Below are positions 1 through 5,302 of a stretch of DNA of 6,415 nt, piece after piece. Position numbers and translations under genes: made by a program. The notes beneath the pieces are model-generated. The model was not told the origin of the DNA and ran no database searches. It was given only the letters and a program-made list of their open reading frames with translations. The stretch comes from Gammaproteobacteria bacterium (GTDB lineage Bacteria; Pseudomonadota; Gammaproteobacteria; SZUA-229). The stretch spans positions 1 through 6,415 of the forward strand of contig JALTRC010000679.1 of the NCBI GenBank assembly GCA_026998145.1, in the 5' to 3' direction. Each line of letters starts with the position of its first letter. Within the stretch, counting starts at the first letter, position 1.

Positions 1-138
1 GTATCGGAGGGGAGCCGACTGAAAATATTTTTCATTACTTAAAGTTGCAAATTAACAGATACTGAAGCCTAACAGACTGGATGATTTAGTACCAATTGAA
101 GACAGCTTCATTTATACCCCTCAACAACCTTTATTTAA
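1..138. other. Left-edge region without an assignable gene
   Basis: I see no complete gene here. One plus-strand frame is open from the window edge to a TGA at 63-65 and could be the last 20 codons of a gene lying to the left. The peptide is too short to recognise, so this is only a possibility. A 5-bp hairpin (TGAAG-ACAG-CTTCA, 97-110) follows and is too weak to call a terminator. The region ends at the TTAA that borders the palindromic element. Confidence 0.4.
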
Positions 139-296
139 GGAACCTCTGAATAATTCATGAACTCACATTTCGCATCTCAATTCTCCTGCTTCTGCGTTGC
201 GAATCTTCGCAATAGCCTGCTATTACGTGCGATTCGTCGCCTTGAATCAGGTGAATTGAGTTACAAACTGTTTCGTCCAGAATTAATCAGGGGTTC
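139..296. mobile_element. Palindromic MITE-like element with terminal inverted repeats
   Basis: The outer ends are inverted repeats: the left begins GGAACCTCTGAATAATTC and the right, read on the minus strand, begins GGAACCCCTGATTAATTC (16 of 18 identical). A TTAA lies immediately outside each end (135-138 and 297-300), which may be a target-site duplication, although TTAA is itself palindromic. The interior is also dyad-symmetric. The left arm TCAATTC..CCTG..TTC..CGAATC..AATAGC is mirrored on the right, and the arms meet at AATAGC-CT-GCTATT (211-224), whose midpoint 217.5 is exactly the midpoint of the element. There is no room for a transposase, so it would have to be mobilised in trans. YTAR-type 4-bp target duplications are known for IS5-group elements, so an IS5-related MITE is an inference. 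A transcript could fold into one long imperfect hairpin. Confidence 0.75.
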
Positions 297-375
297 CTTA
301 AAAGTGGTTATCTGCTTGCCCTCTTTAAGTTTTTAAAAACCATTCCCTGGAATAATTACATGCTTATATGCTAAT

Positions 376-389
376 TTGACAAAGATCAA
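376..389. promoter_or_regulatory. Candidate FNR/ANR/DNR-type binding site
   Basis: The plus strand reads TTGACAAAGATCAA. It matches the FNR/ANR consensus TTGAT-N4-ATCAA at nine of ten defined positions. On the minus strand it reads TTGATCTTTGTCAA, the TTGAT-N4-GTCAA form also accepted by ANR and DNR regulators of Pseudomonas. It lies 173 bp upstream of the start of the small secreted-protein gene and overlaps the -35 hexamer of the promoter below, so oxygen- or NO-responsive control is inferred. Overlap with the -35 could mean repression. Activation from -41.5 would need a start near 424, where I see no good -10. Confidence 0.55.
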
Positions 390-405
390 AGATTGCGCGG
401 ATACT
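376..405 (+). promoter_or_regulatory. Candidate sigma-70 promoter for the secreted-protein gene
   Basis: A perfect -35 hexamer TTGACA (376-381) is followed after 18 bp by GATACT (400-405), which matches TATAAT at four of six positions. Transcription would start near 412, giving a leader of about 150 nt before the start codon at 563. The -35 is also half of the FNR-like box, so the TTGACA may be there for the regulator rather than for the polymerase. Confidence 0.4.
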
Positions 406-522
406 ACACCATCAGCCCAGGTTGCAGGAAACTTAAAGATACCCAAAAACTCACAGAGGTATCCATGGATTCACTGGGGCATAATTCAAAAGCTGTTTTA
501 TTTTGCCAGAGTGTTTAACACC

Positions 523-538
523 TTTAGCAATCGCTAAA
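523..538 (+). promoter_or_regulatory. Perfect inverted repeat in the presumed leader
   Basis: TTTAGC-AATC-GCTAAA is a perfect 6-bp stem with a 4-nt loop, ending 24 bp before the ATG at 563 and 14 bp before its GGAG ribosome-binding site (553-556). It could be a leader hairpin or a protein-binding dyad. It has no U-tract, so it is not a terminator. Only the symmetry is observed; the function is unknown. Confidence 0.3.
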
Positions 539-562
539 GAAAACCACGCTACGGAGATAAAC

Positions 563-916
563 ATGATAAACCGAAATAAAACCATCCTCTCATCTGTGTT
601 CTTTATTGCTTTACTAAGCAGCCCATTAAGTAATATTGCCAATGCCAGCTCTCTGGGGGATAAACTCAAAGAGTGTAAGCAGGAATTTGCTATTGCCCAT
701 TCTGGAAACTCTACCCAGAAAATAGCAGCGGCAGCAAAACTCAAACACCTGAAGTTAATGAAAGAAATACTACAGGACCTTAATAAGAAAAATGCAGGTA
801 AGAAAATGACTAACAGCGAACTTCAGGAAAATGTGATGGTGATGTCCCATTTACTTGAAATGCTGGTCACTGAAAATCTGAACCAGAAGGAAGAATCCTG
901 GAATATGAATTATTAA
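563..916 (+). CDS. Small putative secreted/periplasmic protein of unknown function
   Basis: This encodes 117 residues of no family I recognise. The ATG at 563 is chosen because GGAG (553-556) lies 6 nt upstream and the product then starts with a classical signal peptide: MINRNK, a hydrophobic stretch at about residues 8-20, and a likely signal peptidase I site after ANA (residues 26-28). An in-frame TTG at 503 would add 20 residues ahead of the signal and has no ribosome-binding site. The mature part is about 89 residues, charged, rich in Lys, Glu, Leu and Met, and probably mostly helical, with a single cysteine (Cys38) and no CxxCH motif. There is no transmembrane helix after the signal, so a periplasmic or exported location is inferred. 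The gene looks more AT-rich than its neighbours, stands alone and lies downstream of an FNR-like box. Its TAA stop coincides with the TTAA of a degenerate MITE end, so the original C-terminus may have been different. Confidence 0.75.
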   Translation: MINRNKTILSSVFFIALLSSPLSNIANASSLGDKLKECKQEFAIAHSGNSTQKIAAAAKLKHLKLMKEILQDLNKKNAGKKMTNSELQENVMVMSHLLEMLVTENLNQKEESWNMNY

Positions 917-936
917 GGAAACTCTGATCAATTCAT
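913..936. repeat. Degenerate solo copy of the MITE terminal repeat
   Basis: This stretch aligns without gaps to 135-158, the TTAA plus left end of the palindromic element, with 21 of 24 bases identical. Differences are at the ninth, sixteenth and seventeenth positions. No second end or palindromic interior is found next to it, so it looks like the remnant of a deleted copy or a one-ended relic. It begins in the stop codon of the secreted-protein gene and ends 8 bp before the terminator. Confidence 0.6.
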
Positions 937-944
937 AGAATGCT

Positions 945-976
945 AAAAAGGGCTGGTATTACCCGGCCCTTTTTTA
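945..976. terminator. Bidirectional intrinsic terminator
   Basis: AAAAAGGGC at 945-953 pairs with GCCCTTTTT at 967-975. The stem extends inward as a G-T pair and two G-C pairs with one bulge, closing on a loop around ATT. There is a T-run on the plus strand and, because of the A-run on the left, another on the minus strand. It therefore suits both converging genes: the secreted-protein gene ending at 916 and nhaA ending at 1030. Confidence 0.85.
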
Positions 977-1029
977 TTTAAGCTTAAACATTTTCCCCGG
1001 CTTTTCTAGCCGTGCCTTTAGCAAAAACT

Positions 1030-2385
1030 TTACAGCTCTTTTTTCGTAGTGAAATATAACCAGATAAAGCCTGAAAAACCGGCAATAATCGAGGCCAGTA
1101 AAATGCCGGTTTTCGCCATTAAAAGCTCATCGGGCATAGAGGCAAAACCCAGCTCTGCAATAAATATGGACATGGTAAAACCAATCCCGCCCATTAATGC
1201 TACGCCCGTGATATGTTTAAAATTTAAACCCTGCGGAAGAACCGTCAGCCCCAGCTTTACAGCCAGCCAGGAAAAGCCGGCTATACCCACTAATTTACCC
1301 AGCACAAGGCCGACTGTAATACCCACTGAAACCGGATGCATCACAATACTGCCAAAGGAAGACCAGTCAATCGGCACCCCGGCATTGGCCAGCGAAAAGA
1401 TTGGTATAATAATGTAGGCCGATGGTAAATGCATTTTATGTTCCAGCACCTGGGCGGGTGCCTGCACCAGCTGCACCCCTTCACCCAGAGCACGCACACG
1501 GGAACGCAGGCTGTCATTTTTAATAATATTTTTACCCTTCTGATAGGCAATCCGAATCTGTTCAATCATGCCATCAACCTGAGACAGAAAACGATCAGGA
1601 TCATACTTGGGCCGCATGGGAATGGTGAAAGCCAGAATAATGCCGGCCAATGTGGCATGAATACCACTCTTTAACATGGCTATCCATAAGATGATTCCCA
1701 GTAGCATATAAGGCAGGGTTCGACGAATGCCACCCAGATTAAGCGCCAGCAACATAACAATCATCAGCGTCACAATCATTAGCGCCGGTATGCTAATAGT
1801 TTCCGTATAAAATAATGCAATGACAATCACCGCTCCCAGGTCATCAACAATCGCCAGCGCCACCAGAAAAGTTAGCAGATTTTTAGGTATCCGGTTACCC
1901 AGCAGTGCCAGAGCCCCTAAAGCAAAGGCAATATCAGTTGCCATGGGAACGCCCCAGCCCTCAAAGGTAGGGCTTTCGGGATTAATGGCCATATATATCA
2001 ACACCGGCACCAACATGCCACCGATAGCTGCGATAATGGGTAACATGGCCTGCCTGGGGTCAGCCAGCTCCCCCACCAGAATTTCCCGTTTTAATTCCAG
2101 CCCGATAACAAAAAAGAACAGAGCCATCAAACCATCATTAATCCAGTGATGAAGCGTTTTAGATAACTGAAAACCTTCAACACCAATGGTGAATTTCATT
2201 TGCAGCACATGATGATAGGTTTCATTCCATGAGCTGTTTGCAATCAGCAGTGCAACCACGGCGCATAGCATCAATAAAACACCGGAAGTTGTTTGCCGAT
2301 GAATAAATTCTTCAAGGGGACTTAGTAAACTGTCAAAGGCTTTTTCCCAGGGGGCGGTATATTCTTTTTCGATTTTATTTTTCAT
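1030..2385 (-). CDS. nhaA: Na+/H+ antiporter NhaA
   Basis: NhaA is an inner-membrane electrogenic antiporter that exports Na+ or Li+ in exchange for protons and is central to sodium tolerance at alkaline pH. The 451-residue protein carries the family hallmarks: IND with Asp84 (E. coli D65), IGLELKRE with Glu97 (E78), ATD with Asp151 (D133), the ion-binding pair Asp181-Asp182 in VDDLGA (D163-D164), ANAGVPI at about 333-339, and Lys364 in LGK (K300). These correspondences are by motif alignment. It is about 60 residues longer than the 388-residue E. coli protein. About 18 of these are an N-terminal cytoplasmic extension, and about 45 are a polar insertion (about 262-308) just before the LEHKMH segment (Glu315, His316, His319) that matches the E. 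coli pH-sensor residues E252, H253 and H256. The ATG is the only methionine before the first membrane helix, but its ribosome-binding site is weak, so translation may be coupled to the upstream antiporter gene 27 bp away. It ends before the bidirectional terminator. Confidence 0.96.
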   Translation of the reverse strand: MKNKIEKEYTAPWEKAFDSLLSPLEEFIHRQTTSGVLLMLCAVVALLIANSSWNETYHHVLQMKFTIGVEGFQLSKTLHHWINDGLMALFFFVIGLELKREILVGELADPRQAMLPIIAAIGGMLVPVLIYMAINPESPTFEGWGVPMATDIAFALGALALLGNRIPKNLLTFLVALAIVDDLGAVIVIALFYTETISIPALMIVTLMIVMLLALNLGGIRRTLPYMLLGIILWIAMLKSGIHATLAGIILAFTIPMRPKYDPDRFLSQVDGMIEQIRIAYQKGKNIIKNDSLRSRVRALGEGVQLVQAPAQVLEHKMHLPSAYIIIPIFSLANAGVPIDWSSFGSIVMHPVSVGITVGLVLGKLVGIAGFSWLAVKLGLTVLPQGLNFKHITGVALMGGIGFTMSIFIAELGFASMPDELLMAKTGILLASIIAGFSGFIWLYFTTKKEL

Positions 2386-2412
2386 AGATTTTTCACTATT
2401 TGAAATTTAAGG

Positions 2413-4041
2413 CTAGCTTCCCTGAATTATTTCCGTTGCAATGTAAGGTATCACTTCATGCTCAACATGCTCGGCAAATCCAGCACCGGCTTCTGTATAA
2501 ATATTATAGACGGATGTGGCGCCATATTTTTTTAATATGGATTCTTCATCCGGATAACGGGCTATAGCCGTTACATTACCTGAAAAAGCAATTGCCCGAA
2601 GTTGCGCCAGGGCATCCAGATTGGCCTGCAGGTTTGGCAGTGCCAGCATCACCAGTTTGATGCTGTGCTCTTTTTCTATTTTTTCCCAGAAGTCTGCATC
2701 ACTGGGATCGCCATGCAATACATTACGGCCTTTAAGCTGATGTTTTTTCACCAGCTCACTATCAAAATCAATACCAATCACCGTTTCCCCGTATTTTTCA
2801 CGCATTCGGTCATAGGCGCCACTGCCGACTCGGCCCATACCAAAAATGGCGATAGTGGCTCCCTGGGTATCCAGCAGGCAATCATCGCTGAGTCGATCCT
2901 GTTGCTGGAACTTCATCCACAGGTTTCGATAACGGCCATAAATTTTGTCATCAAAATTATTTAATAATGCAGCAAGCACAAAAGACAAAGACAGGGCAAT
3001 GGCAATAATCACCAGCCAGTCTGCACTCATCCAGCCATTACTTACTCCAATAGCCGCCACAATCAAACCAAATTCACTGTAATTACTTAAATTCAGCGTT
3101 GCCAGTAAAGCGGTACGGGCACGCAATTTAAAACCTGTCATTAATGCAAAAAACAGGGCTGATTTAAAAAAGATAAAGGGCACCAGTAATATGCCGATCA
3201 ACACTACCTGCATGGATAATTGCCCGGCCATGCCGATGGATAAAAAGAACCCAACCAGAAACAGATCCTTAAAGCCCAGCATGGCTCTGGCCATTTCTGC
3301 CGACTTGGGATGAGAGGAAATCAGCAGCCCCATCATCAAAGCACCCAGATCATCTTTTACACCCCCCAGCTCAAATAGCTCAGAGCCACCCAGCGCCAGT
3401 ACCAGACCATATAAAACCAGCAATTCACCATGGCCGGTTTTCTGCAAAATATGCTGAAACACCGGCCGCAAGGGTATGAGTGAAAAGAGCAATAAGGCCC
3501 AGGGGGAGGGTAATTTGGCCGTGGACACCGCCAGAAAAATAACCGCCAGTAAATCCTGCATCACCAGAATGCCAATGGCAATTCGACCGTGCAGAGATTT
3601 CATCTCGGCTTTTTCTTCCAGGGATTTCACCACAAATACGGTGCTGGAAAAACTCAGCGCAAAAGCCAGCAGTAAGGCTAATTTAAAATCCAGCTGGGCA
3701 AACAGGGATACTTTCAGCAGCGCCAAAATAAAAATTCCGCAGCCAAACAAAGCCACAATCAAGCCCACATGCAGGCCGGTTACCGCCCACACCTGCGGCC
3801 TGATGAGCATTCTCAGGTTCAGCTTCAGGCCTACGGTAAACAGCAGCAGCGTAATACCCAGATCCGCCAGCTTGTGCAGGGTTTCGCCACTGTCCACACC
3901 CAGGTAGTTCAATAGAAAACCGGTTGCCAGAAAGCCCACCAGAGGCGGCAGGCGAATGAGCTGCACCAGAAATCCCAGCCCGAATGCCAGCACAATCCAG
4001 CTTACATCACCTAATGCAATCGCCACCCACTCAAAGTCCAC
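2413..4041 (-). CDS. Kef-type CPA2 cation:proton antiporter with RCK/KTN domain
   Basis: The 542-residue protein is an inner-membrane cation:proton antiporter of the CPA2 family (Pfam-type Na_H_Exchanger plus TrkA-N), probably moving K+ against H+. Residues 1-365 are an antiporter domain of about a dozen helices, including the Gln-Asp pair in MQDLL (Q162, D163) typical of KefB/KefC. Residues 394-525 form a Rossmann RCK/KTN domain with GMGRVG (401-406) and an acidic residue closing the second strand (Asp425), expected to bind NAD(H) or AMP. It is shorter than KefC (about 620 residues) and closer in size to YbaL. The start is GTG, with AGGGG (4051-4055) 9 nt upstream; no better start exists before the first helix. 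nhaA follows 27 bp downstream on the same strand, so the two antiporters probably share a transcript. A terminator separates it from yccA upstream, so it should have its own promoter, but I could not identify a convincing one in 4042-4107. Ion specificity and glutathione gating cannot be judged from sequence alone. Confidence 0.9.
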   Translation of the reverse strand: MDFEWVAIALGDVSWIVLAFGLGFLVQLIRLPPLVGFLATGFLLNYLGVDSGETLHKLADLGITLLLFTVGLKLNLRMLIRPQVWAVTGLHVGLIVALFGCGIFILALLKVSLFAQLDFKLALLLAFALSFSSTVFVVKSLEEKAEMKSLHGRIAIGILVMQDLLAVIFLAVSTAKLPSPWALLLFSLIPLRPVFQHILQKTGHGELLVLYGLVLALGGSELFELGGVKDDLGALMMGLLISSHPKSAEMARAMLGFKDLFLVGFFLSIGMAGQLSMQVVLIGILLVPFIFFKSALFFALMTGFKLRARTALLATLNLSNYSEFGLIVAAIGVSNGWMSADWLVIIAIALSLSFVLAALLNNFDDKIYGRYRNLWMKFQQQDRLSDDCLLDTQGATIAIFGMGRVGSGAYDRMREKYGETVIGIDFDSELVKKHQLKGRNVLHGDPSDADFWEKIEKEHSIKLVMLALPNLQANLDALAQLRAIAFSGNVTAIARYPDEESILKKYGATSVYNIYTEAGAGFAEHVEHEVIPYIATEIIQGS

Positions 4042-4107
4042 CGGCTTATACCCCTGTTATGTTCAGGCTTACATTACAACAGCTTTCACAAAACAAACAG
4101 GCCTTCC

Positions 4108-4131
4108 ATAAAAGCCGGTACAGTTACCGGC
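4108..4131 (-). terminator. Intrinsic terminator after yccA
   Basis: On the minus strand GCCGGTA-ACTG-TACCGGC (4131-4114) forms a perfect 7-bp GC-rich stem with a tetraloop, followed directly by TTTTAT (4113-4108). It begins 14 nt after the yccA stop. The U-run is short, so read-through into the antiporter genes is possible. Confidence 0.65.
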
Positions 4132-4145
4132 GAATATTTCCTCTT

Positions 4146-4817
4146 CTAATCATTATTCTGCATGGCGCCCAGTAAATGCAGCAGACTGGTAAACAGATTA
4201 AAGATAGACACATATAAAGCCACCGTGGCCATAATATAATTACGCTCGCCACCGTGAATAATCTGACTGGTTTCATACAGAATCAGCCCGGACATCAGCA
4301 ATACAAACATCGCCGACACCACCAGCGACAGCAAAGGCATCTCAAAAAATACCGCACCCAGCCCGGCCATAAAGGCCACCAGAATGCCCACCATTAAAAA
4401 GCCACCCATAAAGCTGAAATCTTTACGGCTGGTTAAGGCATAGGCGGATAACCCCAGAAATATCACGCCTGTGCCCCCCATGGCAGTCATCACCAGCTGG
4501 CCCCCATTGGGCAGCGCCAGATAACTATTGAGTATGGGCCCCAGGGTGTATCCCATAAAGCCGGTGAGAGCAAAAACAAATACCAGCCCCAGACTGGAGT
4601 TGCGGAATTTTGAGGTGGCAAACAGCAGGCCAAAATATCCCGCCAGGGTTAATAGCATTCCAGGATGGGGCAAGCCCAGAGCCATAGAGGCACCCGCAGT
4701 GAGCGCACTAAATAGCAGAGTCATGGACAATAAGGTATAGGTATTGCGCACGACTTTATTAACCGGCAGTGCCCCGGCCTGTGAAGCATTAAGCGTATGT
4801 CCTGATAGATTATTCAT
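4146..4817 (-). CDS. yccA: YccA / Bax inhibitor-1 family membrane protein
   Basis: The 223-residue inner-membrane protein has seven predicted hydrophobic helices after a polar N-terminus of about 25 residues. Family signatures cluster at the C-terminus: YETSQIIHGGE (181-191, with Glu182 at the position equivalent to a conserved acidic residue of the pH-sensitive BI-1 homologue BsYetJ), then NYIMATVALYVSIFNLF (193-209). This pattern resembles E. coli YccA, a substrate and modulator of the membrane protease FtsH that limits SecY degradation; homologues have also been tied to calcium or proton leak. The ATG overlaps the hpf stop as TGATG, and its ribosome-binding site AGGGAG (4825-4830, spacing 7) lies inside the hpf coding end, so the two are translationally coupled. 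A role in membrane proteostasis under ionic stress is inferred from the antiporters nearby. The family call is firm; the exact activity is not. Confidence 0.92.
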   Translation of the reverse strand: MNNLSGHTLNASQAGALPVNKVVRNTYTLLSMTLLFSALTAGASMALGLPHPGMLLTLAGYFGLLFATSKFRNSSLGLVFVFALTGFMGYTLGPILNSYLALPNGGQLVMTAMGGTGVIFLGLSAYALTSRKDFSFMGGFLMVGILVAFMAGLGAVFFEMPLLSLVVSAMFVLLMSGLILYETSQIIHGGERNYIMATVALYVSIFNLFTSLLHLLGAMQNND

Positions 4818-5191
4818 CAGTGTTCTCCCTCTGCATCAGACACATCGAGCGTGTTTTTAAGCCGCTGATGACCACCGCTGCGGCCTCTGTCACGCTGCCG
4901 ATTCAGGCGGCGGCCAACGGTGCGACCGGCACGCTCGGCCGCCCGGTCAATCGCCGTATATAAATCCACCTCAGTATCTTCAATCACCACATCCGGCAGG
5001 CGGGGAATTACCACCTGAATATGGCAGCATTTATCGGCTCCCCCTCTGGGGCCGTTAATATCCGATAGTAATACCCGGATACGCTGTATCGCGTCATCCC
5101 GGCTACTCAGGGCAAAGCCCAGCCGACGGTCGATATGCTGACGCAATGCATCCGTCAGGGGAAAGTTACGTGCTTGAATATCAATGTTCAT
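4817..5191 (-). CDS. HPF/RaiA-family ribosome-associated protein
   Basis: The 124-residue protein belongs to the ribosome hibernation / sigma-54 modulation family (S30AE fold), which binds the 30S decoding site and silences or protects ribosomes under stress. The N-terminus (MNIDIQARNFPLTDALRQHI) gives the expected first strand and helix. The second strand region carries the GPRGGADKCCH segment (47-57) with adjacent Cys55-Cys56, followed by DLYTAIDRAAERAGR (76-90), matching the conserved second helix. A strongly basic stretch (about 90-110) precedes an acidic tail, DVSDAEGEH. The length is between short HPF (95 residues) and RaiA (113) on one side and long HPF (about 180 or more) on the other, with no dimerisation domain. 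The start is supported by GGAG (5198-5201) 6 nt upstream. It is first in a pair with yccA and divergent from nhaR. It is not rpoN-linked, so it is a second-type family member rather than canonical hpf; hence no symbol is given. Confidence 0.88.
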   Translation of the reverse strand: MNIDIQARNFPLTDALRQHIDRRLGFALSSRDDAIQRIRVLLSDINGPRGGADKCCHIQVVIPRLPDVVIEDTEVDLYTAIDRAAERAGRTVGRRLNRQRDRGRSGGHQRLKNTLDVSDAEGEH

Positions 5192-5214
5192 ATTCGTCTC
5201 CGATTCCTTATCTA

Positions 5215-5245
5215 TTAAAGGTGGAAACAGACTAGCGGCCTTTAA
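5215..5245. promoter_or_regulatory. Widely spaced inverted repeat in the hpf-nhaR intergenic region
   Basis: TTAAAGG (5215-5221) and CCTTTAA (5239-5245) are perfect inverted copies separated by 17 bp, so their centres are about 24 bp, or a little over two helical turns, apart. It lies 24 bp upstream of hpf and overlaps the possible nhaR -35. It could be an operator for a dimeric regulator. No specific protein is implied by the sequence. Confidence 0.3.
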
Positions 5246-5269
5246 AGATTAGAAAAAGTCGAATAATAT
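5241..5269 (+). promoter_or_regulatory. Possible sigma-70 promoter of nhaR
   Basis: TTTAAA (5241-5246) and TAATAT (5264-5269) are separated by 17 bp, and each matches the consensus at four of six positions. A second -10-like TATAAA follows at 5271-5276. The block 5241-5302 is very AT-rich and may serve both directions. I could not choose a minus-strand promoter for hpf with any confidence. Confidence 0.3.
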
Positions 5270-5279
5270 TTATAAACCA

Positions 5280-5294
5280 TTCGTATTTATCGAA
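5280..5294. promoter_or_regulatory. Candidate LysR-type (T-N11-A) operator next to nhaR
   Basis: TTCGTATTTATCGAA is a dyad, TTCG-N7-CGAA, that contains the T-N11-A core of LysR-type regulator sites. It ends 8 bp before the nhaR ATG. Related half sites lie nearby: CGAAT at 5260-5264, ATTCG at 5279-5283 and ATTCG at 5192-5196. Autoregulation by NhaR is a natural inference, since LysR-type proteins commonly bind in the divergent intergenic region beside their own gene. Confidence 0.35.
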
Positions 5295-5302
5295 GTATCA
5301 AT

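Noticed and set aside
3..65. Possible C-terminal tail of a plus-strand gene entering from the left
   Set aside because: Only 20 codons are visible, with no recognisable motif; chance openness cannot be excluded.
97..110. Hairpin TGAAG-ACAG-CTTCA as a terminator
   Set aside because: The stem is only 5 bp, with little GC and no proper T-run.
329..340. Perfect palindrome GTTTTTAAAAAC
   Set aside because: Its low complexity makes the symmetry expected by chance in an AT-rich intergenic stretch.
503..562. In-frame TTG at 503 as an earlier start for the secreted-protein gene
   Set aside because: It has no ribosome-binding site and would bury the signal peptide 20 residues inside the protein; ATG at 563 has GGAG at the right distance.
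451..744. 97-codon minus-strand frame opposite the secreted-protein gene
   Set aside because: It lies antisense to a better-supported gene, crosses its leader and promoter side, and shows no family motif or convincing start.
977..988. Perfect 12-bp palindrome TTTAAGCTTAAA after the terminator
   Set aside because: It is AT-rich, isolated and next to a T-tract, so it is plausible by chance; no partner site was found.
998..1012. Hairpin CGGCT-TTTCT-AGCCG downstream of nhaA
   Set aside because: It has no T-run on either strand, and the stronger bidirectional terminator at 945-976 explains the ends of both genes.
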